Below are positions 1 to 11,794 of a DNA stretch of 64,000 nt, in pieces. The notes under the pieces were generated by a model, which had not been told where the DNA came from, did no database searches, and was given only the letters and a program-made list of their open reading frames with translations. How positions within the stretch are numbered: position 1 is the first letter of the stretch; every line of letters begins with the position of its first letter. Source of the DNA: Rotaria sordida (taxonomy: Eukaryota > Rotifera > Eurotatoria > Philodinida > Philodinidae); the NCBI GenBank assembly GCA_905250125.1, contig CAJNOL010000419.1, positions 62,001-126,000 of the forward strand, written 5' to 3'. The translations under genes were made by a program, and so were the position numbers.

Positions 1-3000
1 ATATATATATATATATTGTTCTCAAGTCAGGATAACAAGGCAATTGTCTAGGTTTCTCTCTATTGTTTGTCTGATTAATTAATTTGACATGAACAGGTGT
101 CATATTGTCATATTCACGCGTCGATGACTTAAAGTGAAAGTGTTCTATTGATGGGATACTTTCACAGCTCAACAAATATAATTACTTGAAGCCAAAATAG
201 AATGAGAAAAAAAAATGGTGCTAATAGCTATTTTTGTTTTAGAAAGACTAAAAATGAATATAATATAATATTCGTTTTTATCGAAATTTGAGAATATGTT
301 CAATATTATATTTATATGAATAAGTATCAGGTGCCTATTTCAACATTCTAATTTATTCATGAGAATAATAGTTAGTTCGTTCGTTCGTTTTGTTTATATA
401 TGTTATATGATGGTGCCAGATTGGAATGAATACTCGTTAACGAATGACAGACTCATATTCATTTGCATGTGGAAAATCAACAACCTTCTTCTCTTCAATT
501 GTTATTCTTAATGATTACACGCACTCGCTATGACTAGAATTGATTAGATAAACAGATTCACTTGTGCTTAGATAGACATATACATAATGAATCAACAAGA
601 AGAAGAAGTAAAAAAAAAAAAGTTCGTTTAAAAAATCGCCTAACGAAGGTCAACATATTGAAAGCATGAATAATTTCCTTACTAGAACGATGAGTCAGTT
701 CCGGAAATGTATATATTGATATGTTTAGTATAATAGAAGGTTGTATTAATAGTATAGTGAATGTCCTTCATAGAGCAACACTGGTGGTAACAGTGCACAT
801 ACATACTATGTGTGAAACGATTACATAATGAATGGAGTGTACAGAGGCGTATGCAAGTATCATAACATACACACAAGTGGAATCTTTGTTTCACATCCAT
901 CCATCCATACATACATGTATGATGATAGAATGGCGTTAAAAAAAAGACAGAAAGAATAAAGGACCTTGATGAGAGGTGTCTTACAAAATGTCACGAGTAT
1001 ACATATATGTATATATATATATATATATATGAATGCGGCACTTTGAGCGACAACAGAAATGAGAACTACTATTGATTATTATAGACTACAAAAAAAGAAG
1101 TAATGAATGGGTAAGATTATGATGATGATAATAATGGTGATAATGATAATAGTGATTGGCACCTTTGGGTGTGTTCTTGAGTTTCTTACTCTCTTTCAAG
1201 TAGTAATAGGCGACATATGAGACAGCATTGGATTGATAAAGGTCATACAAACAGGTTAAACAAATCGGCGGCGCGACTCTTCATGACAAAATCTCATGTA
1301 TACATACATACGTCTTGTCAAATGTTTAATTACACGACGAAACACTGAATCTCATTACAAATAGTGAAGAGTACGTGTCGATAAATAATAAGAGTGAACA
1401 ATAATGAAGAAGCGAAAAAAAGAAAATAAGACGAAGGAGGTGGAGAATGAGAATAGTTTTCCATTAGAAGCACTATCACGACACACATACATATCTGGCT
1501 TCTTCATGTTAATCTATCGTTCGATTATTTTTGAATTTCTTTTTCTTTCTTTTTTTCAATTAAAATTGAACTTCTCCTGTTGAATGAGCCATGAAAGGTC
1601 GTTTCACGGATCATCATCAATCGCCATTGAACTTCGATATAGTGAAAAAGACATGAACAGAAGTTCATCTCTTAAAAAACATCAAACAAAATAAATAATC
1701 ATCGATGTGTCTGATTTTAATCATGCTTTGTATTCATCAATATCGTCCTCTTATTGATTAACATTCACATGTTGTCATATTTTTCTTTTCTTGTTGTCTT
1801 TAAATTAAAGCATTGCAATAGAAATCTGAAGATTACACATACAATAATTGCACGCATCATTTCATAACAATCTTTCAACGAGTAATGAAAAAGATAGAAA
1901 ATAAACTCGAATGATGAAGCTAACAAAACAAATAATACCATCGAGAAATAGATAGATAGATATATAATATCCTGTGTATGAGATATCCGGTCATCATTGT
2001 CTACATGCAATATGTTTGAATCAATTTCATGATGATGCATACAATGATCTAACTACATCTACTAACGCCTATATTTGATAACTTGTCAAAATGCTTTTCC
2101 TTCTACCTATTTAACACTTTTCACCTGTCATGATCATTCTATAATTACATTTTTCTTTTTGTTTTATTCTCAATGGAATAAACTTGTATTATCTATTGCT
2201 TGTAGAGAAATGTGTACGCATTTGAATTAAACTTATCAAATTAGAAAATTTATATATGTCAAGCAGCGATCAAACGAGTACTCGATGACAAACAGAAGTT
2301 GCCTCCTGAGTATAAAAACAATAAAAAAAAAAAGAAATCAAGACGAAAAAAGTAACCTACAGTTCACATTAGTAGAAAAACAATCTAGTAGTATATAGAA
2401 TAGCAAATGAACATGTTACGATCAACATTAACATTAGACTATAGTGCGTTCAACTTCTCCTAATGATAATGATGATTGACAAGTGCAAAAAACTAGCCCT
2501 ACCGGCTGTTCAGCACCGATCATATAGACATTTATCGTGAGAAAAGCGAGAGAGCGAGAAAGAGAGAGAAAAAAAGAAATTAAGGTGTCAGACAAGTGCG
2601 TGTAGCGTTATCAATGTTGATATCAATAACCTAATATAAAAGCTTCTCATTTTATCAAATTTCGAAGTAATAAAATAACACCCTTCCGGTTTCACTCACC
2701 TATAATATCACGATAGCATGCAATGACAAATAGTTGATGGATTTAATATAGAGAACGACAAGGTAAATGTTTCTTTGTACAAGAGCAATTTTCAATGAGC
2801 GCACATAACTAAAGAAAGCAAGAAAGAAAGAAACAAAGGTCAATTGACATACTTGTTATTACTTCAATTCTGATGAATGATGAAAATGCTGTTTTGTTTG
2901 TATCTTGTCTCTTACATAAGCATATTGATGTAGAAACAATAAGTATATATTGTATGACGTTTATAGAAGATTGTTACTTATGCTATCCATGGTAATTGTA

Positions 3001-5034
3001 CTATCTTTAATGCGTGTCTTAGTTTATTTCTAAAGATTACATCATCATTTTAAAAATTACATGCATCAAATCCGTGGTTATAACTTACAAGAGAAAAAAA
3101 AAAGAAAGAGTGAAGACAACATGAAACAATGTTCATAATTATAGAGTAGAATTTTTTAAAGAGACATTCAACATATATATTACTGAGATAAGATAGTTTC
3201 TTTTTTGCTTGAGAAAAAAAAATTTTCAAATACAATGAAATGTCTTCCCATTTTTTTTTTAAAATAAAGTCTCAGTCTCATGAAACGATTTTTGCTAGAA
3301 ATGCATTTTCCATAGCTGGACACCATCCTATACTAAATTTAAACATTGTTTTTACTTATAGTCTCGATTACTAGATTTTAACTTCTTTGAAATGAACACA
3401 CATACACTTCTTTTCTCTCTCTCTCTCTCTCTCTCCTTCGTTATAACTGTACATATCAAGAAAAGCCTTGACACCACAATGTAAAGTAGCTGAAAACTTG
3501 AATATTTAAATGATTATCAAAGAAACTAAAATTAATATATTAAACGAACATTCAAAAGGTTTAATATAATAAAACTTCATGAATATATATTTGAATGAAT
3601 TATAGAACAACATTCATCAAATTCATATATATCAAGGTCGAAACCATAATACAAGACTTTATGATATAAAATAAAATTTTATATTCTCTTGAAAGATTTT
3701 TTTTTGGATTCATAAATATTTAAATGAAAGAAGTTAAATAATACAGAGAATGGTTTCTGATTACTTTAAAACTAATAAAGAAACTTATATTCTGAAATTC
3801 TTTTTTTATTGCATAGTAAAATATATGATATCTCTCATAGACGAACACTTTTCAATATTGAATACATTTCAAAAAAAGTCTCGATGATATTCATCTAAGA
3901 GAAATTTTATTGTAATTATATCTGATTAAAAACATAAAGAACTTTGATAATTAAACATGTTTCATTGTACCAAAGGTAAGACTAGAAAATGTCAAGGAAT
4001 GGATAAACGTTGACTTTCAAATAATAATTGAAGAAATTTTCTTAAATAAAATCTCATGAAGGAACTTCTTCAAGTATCAAATCGCTTTTTGACTGAGACT
4101 ATATTCATTTGATGAGTACTAATAAGTAATAGAAAAATCTACAACGATTTAGTTTTCCAAGTAAACGTCTATTAAATAGATAAAGTTGAGAAAAAGGAAT
4201 GAACATTGAACAAATATATAATAATAGTAAACAGGGTATAGGTGTGAGTTTTTCCTCCACACCTACGCCGACACCAACATTCTGATTGCCATCTAACGCT
4301 CAACACCTTTATATAAGCATCTAGCATCGAGTAGAATACTTCCTTCATTATTAAATGTTATGATGGTCTGACAATTATTAAGAAATTCTTTGTTAAATTC
4401 ACATCGAAAACTTTCCATTCGTTAACAAGTATTTATTATTGGTTATTGTATAACAATTTTATGTTTATACATTTTAAAGTTAACTAGTTGACTTTAAAAT
4501 TAGAAAGACAACTAGGTTCTATGTTAGTTGACTTTTTAATTTTAAAGACAACTAATTGACATTTAAAGGCAACTGAATTTTACAATGAACTTCGACATAA
4601 ATATATGAACAAAATTTACGAATTATTGAATATCTCAGGATTGAAAAGCTAAGACATTACACAATCAACTAATCTTATTAAGAAGTTTGTTCGTATAAAG
4701 TTTGAAATTGAAACTTGAAAGTAGATTTTACCATAGCTTTTTATTGAAAAATCTAGTAGAATTTCGATATTTTCGAGAACGAACACTTAGAAAATTACAT
4801 CATTCTTGACTTTTCTTTTACTCATTAATACTCATCAAATGAACATTGTCTCACGGTCGAGAAACAATTTGATATCTTGAGAGATTCCCTCGTCAGTAGT
4901 AAAATTTCAACATAAGTTAGATTCTATAATTTGTGAATAATAAATTATTTGTGATATAGAATTATTAGCAAATATTTATTAGGATTTATATTTTGGGCAC
5001 GATACAAATATAAAATTGAATGGACAATCTATGT
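1..5034. other. Gene-poor AT-rich stretch
   Basis: I see no supportable gene on either strand. The stretch holds short AT-rich simple repeats (AT runs at the left edge and near 1005-1030, a CT run near 3416-3434), A/T homopolymers and a cluster of inverted AGTTGACTTTA-type motifs near 4470-4570. The ORFs here are short, lack family motifs and have no splice-linked partners. Confidence 0.6.
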
Positions 5035-6499
5035 TTAACCAATTCTTGCTTTAGCTTGTTCAAAACGTCTCATTTCATTTGTAATCGCTGTAAAATCATG
5101 AATAAACATATGAACCTTAAAATGAAAAAAATATAAAACATTATGAACTATAAAACATATATAAATAATTTTACTTTATCTAATTGTTGTCGAACTCTTT
5201 TTATTGGATCTTCAGTTTCACCAACTTCTTCTTCTTTATCAATTTTTTGTTGTTGACGTACAAGTTGTTGTAAATTACGTACAGCTCTAAAATTATGACC
5301 AGAAAAAAAAATAGTAAAATATTTGTATAAAAAAAAAAAGAAATTATTATAATCTAATATACAAGATAACATTGCCAAGTTGTAATGTTTTTTCAGCTGC
5401 TGTTGTTTGAATAAAATTCCATTCATTTTCAGCACGTCTTGCTTCAATTTCAGCTCGTTCAAGTTCATGTTGTAAATCACCAATTCGATTATTTAATATT
5501 AATATTTCATTATTCTTTTTCTATATAATTAAATTTGAAATCGAATAATAATAATAATAAGAGGAGAAAAACAAGGATTATAAAATTAAACTAACTTGTA
5601 TAAATGCTTCTCGTCTATGACGTAAATCTTCTAATTGTTCTTCACGTTGATTTTGAATTTCCAATAACGACTAAATTAAATCGAATCTTTTCAATAGAGA
5701 GAAGAAAAAAAAAATATTCAATTGAAATTATTACTTCTTTATTTGTTTTTAATGTTGTATAACGATCGATTAATTCACGAATTTCTTGAAATTCATCAGC
5801 TGTTTCAACCGTCTACAAATTAAAATAATAATAATAATAATAATAATCAAAATATAAAACAAAAGAAAGATCCATACTTTTTCAAGATATTTATTATGAT
5901 TACCATATTTAGCAATACGAGCTAATAATTCTTCTCTTTTGTGTTTTAAATCATCAATTTCAACTTGTAATTTTTCAATATCTTTATCTTTAACTGATGC
6001 AAGTTCACGTTCATCTTGTGCTCGTTTAAGTGCTCGCATTCGTTTAGAATCAAGTTCCTAAATAAAATTGTTTTATTTATTTATTTTTCTTTTAAATAAA
6101 ATAAATATACATACATTGATATATTTTTCAAAATTAGCTAAACTTTCACGTAATTCATGTTCTTTTGTATTTAATTTTTCACGACGTAATTTTAAACTTT
6201 GCATTTTTAATTTAAATTCCTATTTAATTCATATGAGAAAAAAAAATTTACAAAAATTTTATTTATTTAAATTACTTCTTTTTGAGCAGCTAATAATGCT
6301 TCGGCTTCTGTAACTTCACGTTGTTTTTCTAACAATCGTGAAGTTGATGATAAATGTTCATGATCACGTTCAGGTGGTGCTCTTAAATAAATCAAAAAAT
6401 AGTTAAAAGTCATAGAATTTATTTCTTTTTTGTCTTTGCTTACATAGCTAATTCTTTACTTAAAGCTGTTCGAAAATAATCTTCCATGAATGATGTCAT
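5035..6499 (-). CDS. CCDC42/CFAP73-like axonemal coiled-coil protein
   Basis: This multi-exon gene encodes about 300 residues of nearly continuous charged coiled coil, the build of the CCDC42/CFAP73 (DUF4200) family, whose human members are about 310 aa. These proteins act in the motile-cilium or sperm axoneme and basal body. The start is the ATG at 6499 (protein begins MTSFMEDYFRTALSKELAM) and the stop is TAA at 5035-5037. Family-like segments include KRMRALKRAQDEREL, NKYLEK followed by VETADEFQEIRELIDRYTTL, and EWNFIQTTAAEKTLQLGN. Exons are joined by introns of roughly 50-90 nt with GT-AG ends. The gene lies next to RSPH1, another axonemal gene, which fits a cilia role. Whether it is the CCDC42 or CFAP73 orthologue cannot be decided by eye, so no symbol is given. 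Confidence 0.82.
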
Positions 6500-6703
6500 G
6501 ATTATATCTGAAGATAGAAGAAAAAAAAACAAACTTTACTAATTCATTATATCAAGCAAATGTATAAAACGAAAAGAGAAGAAAAAAAATAACAATTGAG
6601 ATTTTTAATAACCCTGTCTGATTGATAAAAAAAAAACAATGCACAAACATTTTAGTACACGAAAAATCTGTTTTTTTTATCAGTTGATATACGTTTTGTA
6701 TAG

Positions 6704-7425
6704 TTATCTGCCATCCATGTCTGGTTGTTGTTCAATAGCACAACACAAACAATTGACGTTACTGACATCCGTCGGCGCACAAATACAATTAGCACCACAA
6801 CACTAAAATAAATTAATTTTTTTTTTATTTTTAAAATTATTGACAAAAAACAAAAAGTTCTAACTTCGCCACAATATCGTTCACCACAACATGCTTCACA
6901 TGTAATAATATCGGCAAATTCGAGTGACTATATATGAAAAATAAAAATCCTTCTATAAATTCTATTATAACATACTCCTCGTTTTGGACAACATGCATCA
7001 AAACATGATTCAATGGAAGTTGTTTGACAACAATCACATGTTTCAGCACATGATGCACAACATTCTTGACAACCCAAACATTGAATACCACCAGTTTCTT
7101 GCCAATTACAACAATCTTTAAGTATACCACGAGACTTTTAATAATAAATATAAAGTAAGACAATCAAATAGACAGACCAAAAAAAATTCTATTTTACCTT
7201 CAGAATTTCTCGAATAATAATTAGAACAATGAGAATGAATATCAGACAACCAAGTATAATTACGAAAATATATGGTGGAGCTAATGTGAGATTATTATTA
7301 TAAAGACTACTGATACCGCCAGGCAAAAAAGTACTAGGCTATAGAAAAAATCAAAAAAAAAATTATTATTCATATATATTTTTTTCTCTCAAATTAAAAT
7401 TAAATACTTGTACGGTAGAGGACAT
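6704..7425 (-). CDS. Small cysteine-rich single-pass membrane protein, unknown family
   Basis: I do not recognise this gene. Five exons (7408-7425, 7198-7338, 6976-7134, 6865-6927, 6704-6802) join in phase to exactly 160 codons, giving 159 aa. Exon 1 encodes only MSSTVQ. Exon 2 holds one strong hydrophobic helix (APPYIFVIILGCLIFILIVL), so the short N-terminus is probably on one side and the rest on the other. Exons 3-5 are dense in cysteine, with pairs such as DCCNW, ECCASC, CDCC, DACCP, CEACCGERYCGECCGANC and CLCC. That pattern suits a disulfide-rich or metal-binding tail. No signal peptide is seen apart from the helix. The start lies 295 bp from the RSPH1 start on the opposite strand and could share its promoter. 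Exon calls are firm from phase; function is unknown. Confidence 0.75.
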
Positions 7426-7592
7426 TTTAAAATAATTATTCAATCATAAAGATTATTGTTTTTTCTTTCAGCTTATGATTTGATAAATTTTTTTTAGACA
7501 TGAATTCATTCATTTCATAGTTTTTCTCTATGGCACAGCCTCTATTCATACATATGTGTCGACAAAAATTTACGAATGCATTTTGATGAATG

Positions 7593-7606
7593 GTAAGCAT
7601 GGTAAC
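7593..7606 (+). promoter_or_regulatory. Candidate RFX X-box (GTAAGCATGGTAAC)
   Basis: The 14-mer matches the metazoan RFX X-box consensus GTHNYYATRRNAAC at 13 of 14 positions; the mismatch is G for Y at position 5. It lies about 115 bp upstream of the RSPH1 ATG and about 170 bp upstream of the divergent Cys-rich gene. RFX factors drive cilia genes such as RSPH1, so position and partner fit. Binding is inferred. Confidence 0.6.
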
Positions 7607-7720
7607 GACGTTTTGTTGTTAGGGAAATTTATTATGCTAATGGCAGATAGGAGACTTTACATATCATTGTCACCAGAAGTATATTTTATTAATTGAAATA
7701 CATTCTTTTATTCATATACA

Positions 7721-9312
7721 ATGGCTGACGACGAAGAAGAAGTGGGCGAAGAAGAAAATACAAATAATTTAGGCGTATGTCAATTGCTATTTCTATTCCT
7801 ATATTAGTTACTAATTAGATATTGGTTTTTAATTTTTTGTTTTAAGTCTTATGAAGGTGATCGTAATGAAAAAAATGAACGTCATGGTTTTGGAAAAGCT
7901 ACATTGCCTAATGGAGATACATACGAAGGTCAATATCAAAATGGAAAACGACATGGTACTGGAACATATCGATTTTCAAATACTGCACGTTACATAGGTA
8001 AGTATTATTTTTAACCTTAATTATATAAAATTACCTTTCATTTATGAAAAACAAAAAGGTGATTATGTGAAAAATAAACGACATGGTAAAGGTATATTTT
8101 ACTATCCAGATGGCTCAAAATATGATGGCGATTGGAATGAAAATGTTCGCGAAGGTTATGGTACATATACATATCCTAATAATGATACTTATGAAGGTGA
8201 ATGGAAGAATCATCAAAGACATGGCAAAGGAACATATACTTATGCAGCTACAAGTATGTACTATGTCAAATAAATTTGTTTATATTTTTGTGATTATGAA
8301 AAATTGTTTTGCAGAAGCTCAGTATATTGGTACATGGAATAATGGTAAACGACAAGGTCCTGGTGAACTACAATTTAATTATTATAGATATGTTGGCAAG
8401 TTTCGCGAGAATTATGTACGTAATTTACTAGAAATTCTAATATATAAAAAATAAACTCTGATACTAGAATAAGTAATTGACTTGCTGATAATTTTCTATA
8501 AGAGAGAATAAACATATTCATAATAATGACAACGTCATATTGAAAAAAAAACTCTAAATGATAAATAACAACTTTTATTTTATTCTTCTAGCCGAAAGGT
8601 AAAGGAAAATTTGTATTCAAAAATGGATATCAACAAAATGGAGAATATCATATCACATCAACAGTATGTCATTTTTGATGCCAAAAATATTCAATATATA
8701 AAGCTAAATAAATTATAGGCCACTGAAGATGAGTCAGAAGCACCACCCGAAGTGCAATACAAATGGATTGCACATGATGTTGTTGCAACGGAACAAGAAC
8801 AACCGTACGATTTAGATGATGAACAAGCAGAAACATATAGATCACAAGGTAATTTCATTGTCTGTCTTTGTTTTTTTTTTGGCATAGATCATATATACAG
8901 AATTAATTTAAATTAAAAGAATTATATAATATAACATGTTTAATAATATGATATTACTTTCCTTGCGTACTCTCTCTGTATTTTTTAATTAAAATTAATA
9001 ATTGATGATGCATTATTTATATTTGTAGAACAAGATACTCTGCAAAACACAAATGTTGTATCTGGTAAGAACGATTTTTTATTGGTATTTATAAAGTTAC
9101 AACTATATATGCATATATATAGATGGTGAACATCTAGATAATGAATTAAATGCAGAGACAGGCGATGCGGCAGATGGTAATGAAGATAATGATGAAAATC
9201 CACAATTTAATGATGGTAAATTAACTAGTCTATTTTTAGGTTTTTTTTTCTGTATATTTATTATATTTATTTAGATATACCAGGCGAAGAACAATTTGAT
9301 GATGAAGGATGA
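7721..9312 (+). CDS. RSPH1: Radial spoke head protein 1 homologue (MORN repeats)
   Basis: The gene encodes a radial spoke head component of motile cilia. About 289 aa are spread over nine exons; human RSPH1 is 309 aa. The start ATG at 7721 opens with an acidic leader ([13 protein letters not shown]), as in the family. Residues about 20-175 carry consecutive MORN repeats, seen as [81 protein letters not shown] and [16 protein letters not shown]. An acidic tail follows, rich in Asp and Glu and ending QFDDEG before TGA at 9310-9312. All introns obey GT-AG and keep frame. A polyadenylation hexamer AATAAA lies at about 9378. An RFX X-box candidate lies upstream. Identification rests on repeat type, order, length and acidic tail. 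Confidence 0.92.
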
Positions 9313-9838
9313 ACTAATATTTCTTTTTTCTTGCCCGCTTTTTTATGTTTCTTTTTTTTTTTTTTTATTATCATCTAAATAAAGGAAAAACAATATGATT
9401 TTTAGAAAATTTGAAACGGCTAATTAGGAAAATTGAAAAAAAAAACAGACATGTTGTAATTGCTAAGTATGAAAAATAAAATGAATTAACAATTGAAGAC
9501 AATAGTGAAAAAAAAAGTTAGAAATGTTATCACTCGTAAACAGTTATTACATGTGAACAAAACAATAGGAAAGAAAATAGGTAGATAAGGAACTAACTAA
9601 ATATAGCATCAAAAAAAAAAAATGTTCACACTGAAAAAGAAATATTAAAAAAAAATTGTATTTAATTGTTCTTTTTTCTACGTTAATATGTTATGGTAGT
9701 TTAGTAATATGAAAAAAAATTTAAAAAAAAATGTATTATAACATCGAAGAGTGTCAATATGAGCGTGTAAAATTTTTCACGGGACATTATTGTTAATGAA
9801 AAAAAAAAGGTGAAGTCTTCAGAACGAAAAATCATCGT
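9313..9838. other. Convergent intergenic spacer
   Basis: This is the A/T-rich spacer between the 3' ends of RSPH1 (+) and the acidic-repeat gene (-). It contains long T and A runs and AATAAA-like hexamers suited to 3' ends. I see nothing else in it. Confidence 0.6.
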
Positions 9839-10401
9839 TTAATGACGTTTTGACTTGCCGCTTTTGTGGCTGTGTTTGTTTGATTTCTTGCTCTTCTTGT
9901 GTGAGCGATCGTCTTCTTCTTCATCTTCCTCTTCACCATTATCATCTTCTTCTTCTTCTTCTTCTTCATCATCGTCATCTGTATCCGTGTCGGTGTCTGT
10001 GTCTGTGTCTGTATCGGTATCCGTGTCAGTATCTGTGTCTGTTTCTTCCTCCGAATCGGTATCTGTGTCAGTATCCGTATCTGTATCAGTATCGGTATCT
10101 GTGTCAGTATCCGAATCGGTATCATCACCTTTTCGTTTAGGTCGGTTACCCTTCTTTGCATCGCCACGGTATTCTTCAAGATTTTCAAAGATTTCAGCAT
10201 ATTCTTCTATTTCTTCTTCGGTATTACCTTTAGTTATATGAAAAAAATGTAAAACATGTACAATAACAAATCAAAAAGAATTCTTACCGCCTGCACACTC
10301 TTCACTGCATTCTTCGCGTCTTGACGAACCACAATTCATCCTCCTCATACATTCGTTGTATGATAAAAAGATGGACGCACGATCACGAGAGATGAACACA
10401 G
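9839..10401 (-). CDS. Second copy of the acidic-repeat exon pair (alternative 3' end or paralogue)
   Basis: Two exons (10288-10401, 9839-10227) duplicate the last two exons of the gene at 10774-11794. The first is 114 nt in both copies and encodes the same core, here VFISRDRASIFLSYNECMRR then MNCGSSRREECSEECAGG. The second opens NTEEEIEEYAEIFENLEEYR and then becomes a long Asp-Thr dipeptide repeat broken by EEE blocks. It ends in a basic Lys/His/Ser tail before TAA at 9839-9841. Entry phase is identical (phase 1), so these exons could splice to the signal-peptide exon at 11611-11794 as an alternative end. No convincing private first exon is seen between 10402 and 10773, so the range given is a partial gene unless it is an isoform. 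Function is unknown. Confidence 0.7.
9970..10130 (-). repeat. Coding Asp-Thr dipeptide (GACAC-type) repeat
   Basis: Hexanucleotide-like repeats of GAT/GAC plus ACA/ACT/ACC codons on the minus strand encode an alternating Asp-Thr tract, interrupted by one EEE segment. Synonymous codons vary along the tract, which suggests selection on the protein repeat rather than a fresh slippage event. Confidence 0.75.
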
Positions 10402-10442
10402 CTAAAATTGATAAATTGAAGAATTAGATGTATATATATATG

Positions 10443-10473
<31 letters not shown>

Positions 10474-10773
10474 ATATGTTTGTATATATAAAAGACATTT
10501 TGTTCTCAGTATAGTTAGTTTAGAAAGAGAGAGATAAAGATCGTATGAAGCTAGCATTAGTGAAATAAATACACGAAAAAACCAACATAAAATATTGAAA
10601 GACACCACATGTTAAGGGGTAAACGGGTTATGATTGTTCAGCTGGCAACTCGAAATATGAAGAAGAAAAAAAAACATATTCTAGCCTAACAATACAAAAA
10701 TCCGGAAATTTAGCCAAGGAATAGGAGAAAAATAAAAGGGTATCATTCTCACACAGGATGTTCTCTCGATAAT

Positions 10774-11794
10774 TTAATTCTTATGTGTTGAACTAGTTGT
10801 TGATTGTTTTCCTGATGTTGTTGAAGATGATTGTGATTTTTTATTTTTAGCTGATGGTTTGTTATCTTCTTCTTCTTCCTCTTCACTACTTGGATCACTT
10901 TCAGCATCTGATGTTGTTGAATCTGATGATGTTGAATCTGTTGAACTTTCATCACTTTCATCATCACTATCATCTTCACTATCATCATCACTATCTGATG
11001 ATGACGATGACGACGATGATGATGATGATGATGATGATGATTCTTGTTGTTTCTTATTAGTTTTTTTTGTTACTGATTTCTTTGAATCTGATCGAAATTC
11101 TTCAATATGTTCAAAAATTTCCGTATATTCTTCAATTTCTTCTTCAGTGTTGCCTGTATAAGTAAATAAATTTATTAATAATTTTTTTTTTTAATGAAAT
11201 TAAAATATAATAAGATCGAATAATTCAATCAATTTATTTCTACTTACCAACAGCACATTCTTCACTGCATTCTTCCTTGCGTGATGAACCACAATTCATT
11301 CGTCGTACACATTCATTGTAGGAGAGAAAAATTGAAGCTTTCTCGCGCGATACAAACACCACTGAAATATCAGCAGGCAAAACAAAAAAAAGACGCTCTC
11401 TCAATCACATATATTCGAATAAAAATCCGAAGAAGAAGAAAACTTTGCTTTAGACGATCTTTAAATTCTCTCTTTATTTCTTTGTTTGTTTAGTTCTTTT
11501 TTAGTTTTAGTTTTAGTTTTGAAAATTAATTTGTATGTTAGTTACAATTACCCTGGGATATTTTGTTTTTTTGGTTAGTAGGGAGAGTAAAGTTAATTCA
11601 AAAGCCTTACCTTTTTTGTCATCATCATCATCATCGTCGTCCGAATCAGTATCAGTATCAGTATCAGTATCGGTTGATTGTTCTTCTTCTTCCTTTTCTT
11701 CTTTTGATTTCTTGCTAGCATCGACTGTTCTCATCGTCAAACCGATGGATAACAGAACAATCAAGCTAGTGACCAATAGCCAGTTAAGATGCAT
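10774..11794 (-). CDS. Secreted acidic Asp/Ser/Thr-repeat protein, unknown family
   Basis: Three exons (11611-11794, 11248-11361, 10774-11153) join in phase to 226 codons, giving 225 aa. The true start is ATG at 11794 (MHLNWLLVTSLIVLLSIGLT), a clear signal peptide. A Lys/Glu block follows, then a short Asp-Thr and poly-Asp tract. Exon 2 encodes the conserved core SIFLSYNECVRRMNCGSS and KEECSEEC with four cysteines. Exon 3 begins NTEEEIEEYTEIFEHIEEF, passes through a poly-Ser and Ser-Asp tract and ends in a Lys/Ser/Thr tail before TAA. The build resembles secreted acidic matrix or calcium-binding proteins, but no family is recognised, so that role is inference. The exon 2-3 pair is repeated immediately downstream (9839-10401). 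Confidence 0.78.

Noticed and set aside
9855-10241. Plus-strand Ser/Val-rich frame
   Set aside because: It is the antisense shadow of the Asp-Thr repeat exon on the minus strand, which has splice sites, a stop and a paralogue.
10402-10610. Possible private signal-peptide exon for the second acidic copy
   Set aside because: The ATG frame stops after 17 codons and the longer frame begins at GTG; no good phase-1 donor was found.
10859-11161. Plus-strand Ser/Asp-rich frame
   Set aside because: Antisense of the acidic protein's exon 3; no start context, motifs or partners of its own.
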